From positions 558,001-622,000 of the forward strand of contig NZ_CP159831.1 in assembly GCF_047730075.1 (NCBI RefSeq): DNA of 64,000 nt, read 5' to 3'. The first letter of the stretch is position 1, and every line of letters begins with the position of its first letter. A program made the translations under genes and the position numbers. The DNA is from Njordibacter sp905182035 (GTDB lineage Bacteria; Pseudomonadota; Gammaproteobacteria; Pseudomonadales; Balneatricaceae). The notes below the pieces were generated by a model. That model worked only from the letters and a program-made list of their open reading frames with translations, did not search any database and had not been told where the DNA came from. Below, piece after piece: positions 50,937-59,028 of this stretch.

Positions 50937-51461
50937 ATGAATAAAACTTTAGTACTTACTGCCATCTGTGCAGACCGCCCTGGCCTTATTCAAATGCTTT
51001 CCGAAGTTATTTATAGTCATGAAGCCAGCTGGGAAGAATCTAGTATGGCCCACCTTGCTGGGCAGTTCGCTGGCATTCTTACGGTCAATGTAGATGAAAA
51101 TGTGATCCCATCTCTGGAAAAAGACCTCCGTGGGTTAAGTAATCATGGTATGTCCGTAACCTTAAATGAGAGTATGGACTCCGCAGATGCTGCCAACCAA
51201 CACACCATTTGGTTAGACCTAACCTGCCATGACAAGCCTGGCATTATGCGTGAAGTGTCTAACGTGTTTGTTGCACAAGGTGTAAGCATACAAAGTTTAG
51301 ATACAGAAGTGGTAAGCGCGTCAATGTCGGGTGGCGACATGTTTGTTGCTGGCGCTCAGCTGCTAGTGCCGAAGGATTTTGACATGGAGAACTTGCAACA
51401 AGCCCTCGAGGGCTTGTCCGATGACTTGATGGTGGATTTGGCTCTGGCTGACGAGGAGTAG
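50937..51461 (+). CDS. GcvR-like double ACT-domain regulator
   Basis: This 174-residue protein consists of two ACT domains: residues 1-80 (VLTAICADRPGLIQMLSEVI) and 90-170 (DLTCHDKPGIMREVSNVFVA). This layout is that of GcvR, which binds GcvA and represses the glycine cleavage operon when glycine is low. A GGAG ribosome-binding site precedes the ATG. It lies 20 bp downstream of udk and may share its transcript; it converges with gatB. Whether it acts as GcvR here is unproven, as many ACT-pair proteins look alike. Confidence 0.8.
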   Translation: MNKTLVLTAICADRPGLIQMLSEVIYSHEASWEESSMAHLAGQFAGILTVNVDENVIPSLEKDLRGLSNHGMSVTLNESMDSADAANQHTIWLDLTCHDKPGIMREVSNVFVAQGVSIQSLDTEVVSASMSGGDMFVAGAQLLVPKDFDMENLQQALEGLSDDLMVDLALADEE

Positions 51462-51502
51462 ATTGGCACGTCGCCTATACTCCTAGCAAAGGGGTGGGTG
51501 AA

Positions 51503-52954
51503 CTAGCAGAGCTCGTCTAGCTTCTTCTTAAACAGGCCATTCACTTGGCCTGGGTTAGCTGAACCTTTGGAGGCTTTCATTACTTGGCCCATAAAGAAGC
51601 CTAGCATTTTGCTTCTCTTTTCTACTTCTGCGTCAACATATTGTTGTACTTGCTTAGGGCTTAGTGCAATAACTTCGTCTATCATGGCTTCGATGGCGCC
51701 CATGTCGCTGACCTGTTTAAGGCCGTTGGCATCAATAATATCATCGACTTCGCCAGCTTGTTGCCACAACTCATCAAAGACAGTTTTGGCACCTTTGCTG
51801 TTTATAGTGTCATCCTTAACACGGCTAATAAGTTGGCCAAGGTGCACTGCGCTCACGGGTGCTGCATCAATTTCAACGTTGTTTTGGTTCATGTATTTAG
51901 CAAGTTCACCAGTCACCCAGTTGGCACTAAGTTTGGCGTCGTTACATATGGCAACCACCGCTTCAAAATAGTCGGCTAAAGCTCGGCTCGAAGATAGCAC
52001 ACCGGCGTCGTATTCGCTTAAGCCGAGTTGGTCCACAAAACGGGCACTGCGTTGGTCTGGCAATTCTGGCAAGCTTTGACGAATGGCATCAATGTAGGCG
52101 TCGTCAATTTCGACAGGTAACAAATCTGGGCAAGGGAAATAACGATAATCGTTGGCTTCTTCCTTGCTGCGCATAGGGCGGGTTTCGTTCTTATCAGCAT
52201 CGTAAAGGCGGGTTTCTTGTGCGATCTTGCCGCCATCTTCCAAAATATCGATCTGCCGTTGTACTTCTACGTTAATAGCGCGTTCGATAAATTTAAAGGA
52301 GTTGATGTTCTTTAATTCGGCGCGGGTGCCTAATTTTTGTTGCCCTTTAGGGCGAATAGACACGTTGGCGTCACAGCGCATAGAACCTTCGGCCATGTTG
52401 CCGTCTGAAATGCCAATGGTGGTGACGATAGCGTGCATTTTACGCATATAGGCCACCGCTTCTTTAGCATTACTCATGTCTGGCTCTGATACGATTTCTA
52501 ACAGTGGTGTGCTAGAGCGGTTAAGGTCAATGCCCGTCATGCCATCGTAGTCTTCGTGCAGAGACTTGCCTGCATCTTCTTCAAGGTGAGCACGGGTTAC
52601 ACCTACACGCTTAGTACTGCCATCTTCTAGTTGTATGTCCAAGTGGCCTAAACCCACAATAGGGTGATCCATTTGGCTGGTTTGATACCCTTTTGGCGAA
52701 TCTGGATAGAAGTAGTTCTTGCGGGCAAATACAGAGTGTTTGCAAACCTCAGCATTAATAGCGGTGCCAAAGGTCACGGCCATACGTAATGCTTCTTCGT
52801 TAAATACAGGCAATGCACCTGGCATACCTAAATCTACCAAGGTGGTTTGAGTGTTAGCTTCTGCGCCAAAACCCACTTTAGCGCCAGAAAATAATTTAGA
52901 TTTGGTGGCTAACTGAACGTGGATTTCTAGACCAATGACAATTTCCCAAGACAT
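51503..52954 (-). CDS. gatB: Aspartyl/glutamyl-tRNA amidotransferase subunit B
   Basis: This 483-residue subunit binds misacylated Glu-tRNA(Gln) or Asp-tRNA(Asn) and activates the acyl group. WEIVIGLEIHVQLATKSKLF, the YPDSPKGYQTSQMDHPI motif and GDLPDISDGNM-type AEGSMRCDANVSIRPKG are clear. The C-terminal YqeY-like domain ends NPGQVNGLFKKKLDEL. It lies 2 bp after gatA; the order gatC-gatA-gatB is conserved. Confidence 0.97.
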   Translation of the reverse strand: MSWEIVIGLEIHVQLATKSKLFSGAKVGFGAEANTQTTLVDLGMPGALPVFNEEALRMAVTFGTAINAEVCKHSVFARKNYFYPDSPKGYQTSQMDHPIVGLGHLDIQLEDGSTKRVGVTRAHLEEDAGKSLHEDYDGMTGIDLNRSSTPLLEIVSEPDMSNAKEAVAYMRKMHAIVTTIGISDGNMAEGSMRCDANVSIRPKGQQKLGTRAELKNINSFKFIERAINVEVQRQIDILEDGGKIAQETRLYDADKNETRPMRSKEEANDYRYFPCPDLLPVEIDDAYIDAIRQSLPELPDQRSARFVDQLGLSEYDAGVLSSSRALADYFEAVVAICNDAKLSANWVTGELAKYMNQNNVEIDAAPVSAVHLGQLISRVKDDTINSKGAKTVFDELWQQAGEVDDIIDANGLKQVSDMGAIEAMIDEVIALSPKQVQQYVDAEVEKRSKMLGFFMGQVMKASKGSANPGQVNGLFKKKLDELC

Positions 52955-52956
52955 AA

Positions 52957-54441
52957 TTAAGCTCCCTTTTCTTCGTTAGATACGGGCATGCCTTTAGATG
53001 TTGGTATTTGCAGGTGCCAATCGGTGACTTGTTGATACTGGTGGGCAATGTTCAACAGCTTTGCTTCGGCAAAGTAGTTACCCATAATTTGCAGCCCTAC
53101 TGGGCGGCCATTAACAAAACCAGCTGGAGTAGACATGGCTGGAATACCAGCCATATTGGCAGATAAAGTGTAGATGTCTTCTAGGTACATAGCCACAGGA
53201 TCTTTGCTATTGCTGCCTAAATCAAAAGCAGGGGTTGGAGCTACGGGGCCCATGATAACGTCCACTTGAGACAGGGCTCGAGTAAAGTCGTCTTTAATTA
53301 AGCGTCGAATGCGTTGGGCTTTAAGGTAATAAGCGTCGTAATAACCTTCAGATAATGCATAGGTGCCCACCATGATGCGACGCTTCACTTCGGTACCAAA
53401 TCCTTCAGCTCGGGTGCGGCAATAAAGGTCCATTAAGTCTTCTGGTTGGTCACAACGGTAACCATAACGGACACCGTCAAAACGGCTTAAGTTGGAAGAA
53501 GCTTCTGAAGGTGCGATGACGTAATAAGCCGGAATGGAAAGTTCTAGGTTAGGCAAGCTAATATCAATAATTTGCGCACCAAGGCCTTCAATCTGCTTTA
53601 AGGCGTTCATAATGCATTCGGCCACCTGAGGGTTAAGGCCTGAGCCAAAAAATTCTTTGGGTAGGCCTATCTTTAAGCCTTGTAGAGGTAGGTTTAAATC
53701 AGCGGTGAAATCAGGCGTCTCTTGTTGCACACTAGTGGAGTCTAGCTCGTCAAAACCTGCCATAGCGTTAAGCATAATTGCTGCGTCTTCTGCTGTTTGG
53801 CACATAGGTCCGGCTTGGTCTAGGCTAGACGCGTAAGCAATAATACCAAAACGCGAAACACGGCCATACGTAGGTTTGATGCCCGTTAAGTTACAAAAAG
53901 AGGCAGGCTGACGAATAGAACCGCCTGTGTCGGTGCCGGTGGCAGCGGGCACAAGACCTGCTGCCACTGCGGCGGCAGAACCGCCAGAAGATCCACCCGG
54001 CACGGCGTTTAAGTCCCACGGATTTTTAACAGCACCAAAAAAACTGCTTTCGTTAGAGGAGCCCATAGCGAACTCATCCATATTAGTCTTGCCAACACAT
54101 ACTGCACCGGCAGATAACAAGCGTTGCCCTACGGTAGATTCGTAAGGTGGTACAAAGTTCGCCAACATTTTAGAAGCAGCTGTGGTGACTTGGCCTTGGG
54201 TGCAAAATAGATCTTTGTGGGCGAAAGGAACACCCGTGAGTATGTCTGCGGTGCCAGCAGTAAGGCGCGCATCAGCGGCATCTGCTTGGGTTAAGGCAAG
54301 GTCTTCTGACAAGCTAATAAAGCTGTTGTAGATTGAATCACGGGCCTTAATGTCAGCAATAATGTCTTGAGTGATTTCACGGCTAGAGTATTCTCCAGCA
54401 GCCAAATCTTTAGAAATTTGAACTAGGGTTTTGTTGGTCAT
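52957..54441 (-). CDS. gatA: Aspartyl/glutamyl-tRNA amidotransferase subunit A
   Basis: This 494-residue amidase-signature subunit releases ammonia from glutamine. The catalytic triad is visible: Lys76 in PFAHKDLF, the cis-Ser and nucleophile Ser in PGGSSGGSAAAVAAG and GTDTGGSIRQPASFC. VPAATGTDTGGSIR and the end region VGLQIMGNYFAE are typical. It lies between gatC and gatB. Confidence 0.97.
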   Translation of the reverse strand: MTNKTLVQISKDLAAGEYSSREITQDIIADIKARDSIYNSFISLSEDLALTQADAADARLTAGTADILTGVPFAHKDLFCTQGQVTTAASKMLANFVPPYESTVGQRLLSAGAVCVGKTNMDEFAMGSSNESSFFGAVKNPWDLNAVPGGSSGGSAAAVAAGLVPAATGTDTGGSIRQPASFCNLTGIKPTYGRVSRFGIIAYASSLDQAGPMCQTAEDAAIMLNAMAGFDELDSTSVQQETPDFTADLNLPLQGLKIGLPKEFFGSGLNPQVAECIMNALKQIEGLGAQIIDISLPNLELSIPAYYVIAPSEASSNLSRFDGVRYGYRCDQPEDLMDLYCRTRAEGFGTEVKRRIMVGTYALSEGYYDAYYLKAQRIRRLIKDDFTRALSQVDVIMGPVAPTPAFDLGSNSKDPVAMYLEDIYTLSANMAGIPAMSTPAGFVNGRPVGLQIMGNYFAEAKLLNIAHQYQQVTDWHLQIPTSKGMPVSNEEKGA

Positions 54442-54472
54442 GGTTATGCTGTCGCTTTGTTAATCGAATACG

Positions 54473-54760
54473 TTAATCAAGTACTTTAGGCACAAGGTAT
54501 AGGCCGTCTTCCGTAGCAGGCGCTATAGCGATAAAGGCTTCACGTTGGTTGTCGCAAGTGACTTCATCTTTACGCAGGCGTTGTGTTGCATCGTGAGGAT
54601 TGGACAGAGGCTCTACACCATCGGTATCTACTTGTTGCATCTGGTCGATAAGGGACAAGATGCTGGAAATGCTATTAGCGTAATCGTTAGTTTCGCTATT
54701 GATGACTTGCAAACGGGCAAGAATGGCGATCTTTTCGATGTCAGCGTTTTCTAAGGCCAT
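54473..54760 (-). CDS. gatC: Aspartyl/glutamyl-tRNA amidotransferase subunit C
   Basis: This 95-residue stabilising subunit of GatCAB contains IEKIAILARLQVINSETNDY, ILSLIDQMQQVDTDGVEPLS and a C-terminal GLYLVPKVLD. The ATG at 54760 with GAGAAC upstream matches the family start; the 23 extra residues of the longer frame are not conserved. It is divergent from mreB across about 290 bp. Confidence 0.93.
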   Translation of the reverse strand: MALENADIEKIAILARLQVINSETNDYANSISSILSLIDQMQQVDTDGVEPLSNPHDATQRLRKDEVTCDNQREAFIAIAPATEDGLYLVPKVLD

Positions 54761-55047
54761 AATGTTCTCGATTGAGGCTATATTAATCACCTGAGCAGAA
54801 GTTGAACTTTTTAGTTCAATTACACTCAAAATGGTATTGAAATTAGGCTGCTAAATTGAAGCAGAACTTTAAGTTAATTTGCAGCAAATGTATAAGAAGC
54901 AAAAAAGGGCTCTAATTTAGCATAAATTGCGCCGTTGGAAAACGAATTAACCTTGCTCAAATGCCCCTTGATTGTTAATATTTAACACTTAGTAGCAGCG
55001 GTTTATGTAGATCGCAATTATTCTCCGATTAGAGCCAATAAACTAGT
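54761..55047. other. Divergent promoter region of gatC and mreB
   Basis: AT-rich, no gene. The mreB side has TTGATTGTTAATATTTAAC near 54970, which could hold a -10. I see no strong hairpin or operator. Confidence 0.4.
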
Positions 55048-56085
55048 ATGTTTAAAAAAATCCGCGGCCTATTTTCTAGCGACCTATCTATTGATCTAGG
55101 TACCGCTAATACCCTAATTTATGTCCGTGACAAAGACATTGTACTTAACGAGCCATCAGTAGTTGCAATTCGTACTCATGGTAACCAAAAAAGTGTAGCT
55201 GCAGTAGGTGCCGATGCTAAACGCATGTTGGGACGCACGCCTGGCAACATTATGGCTATTCGTCCTTTAAAAGACGGTGTGATTGCAGATTTCCATGTTA
55301 CGGAGAAAATGTTGCAGCACTTTATCCATAAAGTACATGAAAACAGTTTTATGACACCTAGTCCTCGGGTGTTGGTGTGTGTGCCGTGTAAATCTACCCA
55401 AGTTGAACGCCGCGCTATCAAAGAATCGGCCATGGGCGCAGGTGCCCGGGAAGTGTACTTAATAGAAGAGCCTATGGCAGCCGCAATTGGTGCAGGTTTG
55501 CCCGTTGAGCAGGCCAGTGGCTCTATGGTGGTTGACATCGGTGGTGGTACCACTGAAATTGCCATCATCTCTCTTAACGGTGTGGTTTATTCAGAATCTG
55601 TACGTGTGGGTGGTGACCGTTTTGACGAATCCATTATAGCTTATGTGCGCCGAAACTATGGCTCCCTAATTGGTGAAGCCACTGCGGAGCGTATTAAACA
55701 AGAAATTGGTACAGCATATCCAAGTACTGACATCTTAGAGATTGACGTCAGAGGCCGTAACCTTGCGGAAGGTATTCCACGTAGTTTTACACTTAACTGC
55801 AACGAAATTATGGAGGCTATGCAAGAGCCGTTATCCACTATTGTTCAGTCTGTTAAGAGCGCCTTGGAGCACTCGCCACCAGAACTAGCTTCCGATATTG
55901 CCGAAAGTGGTATTGTGCTCACCGGTGGCGGCGCATTGCTGCGTGATTTAGATCGTTTGATCAGTGAAGAAACGGGTTTGCCAGTTATTATTGCAGAAGA
56001 TCCTTTAACTTGTGTAGCACGCGGTGGCGGTAGGGTCTTGCAGATGCTTGACGATAGTACCTTTGACTTACTGGCCAGAGATTAA
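55048..56085 (+). CDS. mreB: Rod-shape-determining actin homologue MreB
   Basis: This 345-residue actin-fold ATPase organises the elongasome under the inner membrane. The phosphate-1 loop is LSIDLGTANTLIYV, the phosphate-2 MVVDIGGGTTEIAII, and the adenosine motif SGIVLTGGGALLRDLD. Its N-terminal amphipathic MFKKIRGLFS helix binds the membrane. It heads the cell-shape operon mreBCD and is divergent from gatCAB, a conserved layout. Confidence 0.98.
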   Translation: MFKKIRGLFSSDLSIDLGTANTLIYVRDKDIVLNEPSVVAIRTHGNQKSVAAVGADAKRMLGRTPGNIMAIRPLKDGVIADFHVTEKMLQHFIHKVHENSFMTPSPRVLVCVPCKSTQVERRAIKESAMGAGAREVYLIEEPMAAAIGAGLPVEQASGSMVVDIGGGTTEIAIISLNGVVYSESVRVGGDRFDESIIAYVRRNYGSLIGEATAERIKQEIGTAYPSTDILEIDVRGRNLAEGIPRSFTLNCNEIMEAMQEPLSTIVQSVKSALEHSPPELASDIAESGIVLTGGGALLRDLDRLISEETGLPVIIAEDPLTCVARGGGRVLQMLDDSTFDLLARD

Positions 56086-56105
56086 ACTGTTCAATTTAGA
56101 ATAAA

Positions 56106-56141
56106 ACAACGGCGGGGTGGCTTAAGCAATCTCGCCGTTGT
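56106..56141 (+). terminator. Hairpin between mreB and mreC (attenuator-like)
   Basis: ACAACGGCG (56106-56114) and CGCCGTTGT (56133-56141) form a perfect 9-bp stem, extendable through GG/CT pairs. No strong T-run follows (TGCTTTA). It probably lowers downstream transcription or stabilises the mreB message, giving more MreB than MreC/D. Confidence 0.6.
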
Positions 56142-56185
56142 TGCTTTAGCACGATTGGATCGTTAGGAGACTTGTTATCAATCCT

Positions 56186-57025
56186 TTGTTTAAGGGCCAA
56201 TCTACTGTTAAAAAATTCATTACTTACGGTTTGATTTGTCTCAGTTTAATTATTTCTGACTACCAGTTTGATCAAATGCAACGGATTCGTGCGTGGCTCT
56301 CATTGGCTGTTACTCCCGTGCAATGGCTGGTTGATGTGCCTCAACGCTCATGGACTTGGTTGGATGAAAGGTTGCAGGTTCGTGATGAACTGATTGCCGA
56401 AAACAAACAATTAAGAGCCAAAACCTTGCTGGCCGAAAGAAGAGTGCAGAAGCTAGCCGCGCTCACTGTGGAAAACTTCCGTTTGCGCGACCTGCTTAAT
56501 AGTAGCGAACAGTTAGACGAAAAAGTCACCGTCAGCGAACTTGTTGGTATTAATTCGGACCCCTTTACCCATCAGGTGATTATTAATAATGGTTTTAATA
56601 GTGGCGCTTTTGTAGGCCAGCCGGTGCTCGACGCCACTGGTGTCATGGGGCAAATAATTTCCACTTCCGCTTTTACTAGCCGAGTGTTATTAATTACTGA
56701 TGCAGATCATGCCATCCCCGTGCAGGTGAACCGTAATGGTTTACGCACCGTGGCCTATGGCCTAGGTCAATATGATTATTTGGAACTACAAGACCTCTCT
56801 GATACAGCCGATATTGAAGTAGGCGATATATTAGTTAGTTCGGGGTTGGGTTTACGCTTCCCCAAGGGTTATCCTGTAGCGCAAGTGATTGAGGTGCGAC
56901 ATTTTACCGGGCAAGACTTCGCTAAGGTGTGGGCTAAACCCACAGCTCAACTAGATCGCTCACGCCATCTGCTATTGATCGAAACACCACAGCAGCAAAA
57001 TCTAGCTCAACAGGACGGTAACTAA
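56186..57025 (+). CDS. mreC: Rod-shape-determining protein MreC
   Basis: This 279-residue inner-membrane protein has one N-terminal span (ITYGLICLSLIISDYQF), a periplasmic coiled coil (DELIAENKQLRAKTLLAERR) and the paired beta-barrel domain (HQVIINNGFNSGAFVGQPVL, VGDILVSSGLGLRFPKGYPV). It links MreB to PBP2/RodA. The start is uncertain: TTG 56186 fits the family, and AGGAGA at 56164-56169 is farther away than ideal. Its stop overlaps mreD by one base. Confidence 0.95.
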   Translation: MFKGQSTVKKFITYGLICLSLIISDYQFDQMQRIRAWLSLAVTPVQWLVDVPQRSWTWLDERLQVRDELIAENKQLRAKTLLAERRVQKLAALTVENFRLRDLLNSSEQLDEKVTVSELVGINSDPFTHQVIINNGFNSGAFVGQPVLDATGVMGQIISTSAFTSRVLLITDADHAIPVQVNRNGLRTVAYGLGQYDYLELQDLSDTADIEVGDILVSSGLGLRFPKGYPVAQVIEVRHFTGQDFAKVWAKPTAQLDRSRHLLLIETPQQQNLAQQDGN

Positions 57026-57513
57026 TGGTTATGCAAAGGGCTCATAATCGCGGGGTGCCTTTTATAACCCTGCTTGCCGCCTTTATGCTAACCGCGTTAC
57101 CTATGCCCGAGTGGGTGCAGTGGGGTTGGCCAGAATGGGTTTTAGTCGTCTTCATTTATTGGGTCATCGCCTTGCCCCATCGGTTTGGCTTAGGCTGGGC
57201 GTTCATATTGGGATTGTTGCTTGATCTATTACAGGGAAATCACCTAGGGGTTAATGCGCTAGCTATGGTAGTGGTGACTTTTTTTACTATGCTAATGTAC
57301 CGTCGTTTGCGCATGTACCGTTCTTGGCAACAAGCCGTTGTGGTGTTTTTTTTAGTGGCCATTAACCAATGTATTACCTATTGGTTTCAAGGGATCGGCA
57401 GCAACGCTAGCAGTGGTTTGTGGTTTTTGTTGCCAGCGCCAATAAGTGGTTTGCTTTGGTTGTGGTTATTTGTTGTGTTACGTGGCATTCGCCGAGCGTT
57501 TAAAGTCACTTAA
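57025..57513 (+). CDS. mreD: Rod-shape-determining protein MreD
   Basis: This 162-residue membrane protein has five to six spans, e.g. LAAFMLTALPMPEWVQWGWP, FILGLLLDLLQGNHLGVNAL (the conserved D-x-x-x-G-x-x-G-xx-A motif) and ICITYWFQ-type segments. It works with MreC in the elongasome. maf, which normally follows, is absent; rng starts 21 bp later. Confidence 0.95.
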   Translation: MVMQRAHNRGVPFITLLAAFMLTALPMPEWVQWGWPEWVLVVFIYWVIALPHRFGLGWAFILGLLLDLLQGNHLGVNALAMVVVTFFTMLMYRRLRMYRSWQQAVVVFFLVAINQCITYWFQGIGSNASSGLWFLLPAPISGLLWLWLFVVLRGIRRAFKVT

Positions 57514-57534
57514 GGTAAAGGATAGAGCCGCACA

Positions 57535-59028
57535 ATGAACGAAGAAATTCTCATTAATTTCAGCCCCATGGAAACCCGCGTGGCGGTGATTGAAAATGGC
57601 ATGCTACAAGAAGTTCATCTAGAGCGTAATGACCATCGTGGCATTGTGGGCAATATCTATCTGGGTAAAGTTGCTCGTGTTTTGCCAGGCATGCAGGCTG
57701 CGTTTATAGAGATTGGCTTAGAGCGCGCAGGATTTATTCATGTGGCTGATATTGAACCACAAAATGGCCAGCCACATTCAGATGAAATCGCACAACTAGT
57801 AAGAGAAGGACAAAGCTTGCTAGTGCAAGTGCTAAAAGACCCCATTAGCACTAAAGGCGCCCGCCTTACTACCCAAATTTCTATTCCATCACGCTACTTG
57901 GTGTATTTGCCCGGAAGTGACCATGTGGGCATATCTCAGCGTATCGAAGATGAAGACGAAAAGCAGCGCCTTAAACAATGCATAGAGAGCTACTTAGCTC
58001 AGCCTGCAGGGCTGCAGGATACGTCTAAACTCACCGAGTCTGAATTCACCAAGGAAGGTGTTATTGTTCGCACTGTAGCTGAAGGCGTTAGTGAACAAAG
58101 CCTGCAGCAGGATGTTGATTTTCTAAGGCGCTTATGGCGCCAAGTCAGCCAACAAATTGCCGCTGGCAAAGCTCCTCAAATAATCTATCAAGATCTACCC
58201 TTAGCGCTCCGAACCTTGCGAGATATTGCCCATCCGCAGATCGAGAAAATTCGCATCGATTCAAAAGAAACGTATCAAAAAGCTACGGAATTCATTGATC
58301 AGTTGGTGCCAGATATGGCCACTAAGTTAGAACATTACCCCGGTGGGCGACCTATTTTTGACCTCTATAATGTAGAAGACGAGATTCAAAAAGCCCTTGG
58401 GCGCAAAGTGCAGTTAAAATCTGGTGGTTATATCATTGTTGATCAAACCGAAGCTATGACCACGGTGGATGTTAACACTGGGGCTTATGTAGGGCATCGT
58501 AACCTAGAAGAAACCATATTTAAGACCAACCTTGAGGCGGCAACCGCTATAGGTAGACAGCTTAGACTGCGTAATCTTGGCGGCATTATTATTTTAGATT
58601 TTATTGACATGCAAGATCTAGAACATCAGCGCCAAGTGGCTCGAACCTTAGACCGCGCGTTAGCTAAAGATCACGTTAAAACTAAAGTGTTAGCATTGTC
58701 AGAACTAGGCTTGGTCCAAATGACACGAAAACGCACGCGCGAAAGCCTCGAGCAGCTTTTATGCGAGCCCTGTTCTTCGTGTGAAGGTACGGGCACCAAT
58801 AAAACGCCAGAAACTATCTGTTACGAAATATTTCGAGAAATTCTGCGGGCCCATAGAGCTTACGACACGAATACTTATTTGGTACTGGCATCACAAGCTG
58901 TCATCGATCAACTTCTAGATGAAGAAGCTCATCGTTTAGCAGAGCTAGAGCAGTTTATAGGTAAGACCATTTCCTTACGGGTAGAGCCCATGTATGTTAG
59001 CGAACAGTACGATGTGGTGTTGCGTTAA
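57535..59028 (+). CDS. rng: Ribonuclease G
   Basis: This 497-residue endoribonuclease of the RNase E/G family matures 16S rRNA 5' ends and degrades mRNA. The S1 RNA-binding domain includes GNIYLGKVARVLPGMQAAFI. The catalytic region with Mg-binding aspartates reads TTVDVNTGAYVGHRNLEET and GGIIILDFIDMQDLEHQ. The zinc-link CEPCSSCEGTG is followed by the short C-terminal domain. Length fits RNase G, without RNase E's scaffold tail. It lies between mreD and yhdP; the yhdP start overlaps its stop by one base. Confidence 0.96.
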   Translation: MNEEILINFSPMETRVAVIENGMLQEVHLERNDHRGIVGNIYLGKVARVLPGMQAAFIEIGLERAGFIHVADIEPQNGQPHSDEIAQLVREGQSLLVQVLKDPISTKGARLTTQISIPSRYLVYLPGSDHVGISQRIEDEDEKQRLKQCIESYLAQPAGLQDTSKLTESEFTKEGVIVRTVAEGVSEQSLQQDVDFLRRLWRQVSQQIAAGKAPQIIYQDLPLALRTLRDIAHPQIEKIRIDSKETYQKATEFIDQLVPDMATKLEHYPGGRPIFDLYNVEDEIQKALGRKVQLKSGGYIIVDQTEAMTTVDVNTGAYVGHRNLEETIFKTNLEAATAIGRQLRLRNLGGIIILDFIDMQDLEHQRQVARTLDRALAKDHVKTKVLALSELGLVQMTRKRTRESLEQLLCEPCSSCEGTGTNKTPETICYEIFREILRAHRAYDTNTYLVLASQAVIDQLLDEEAHRLAELEQFIGKTISLRVEPMYVSEQYDVVLR

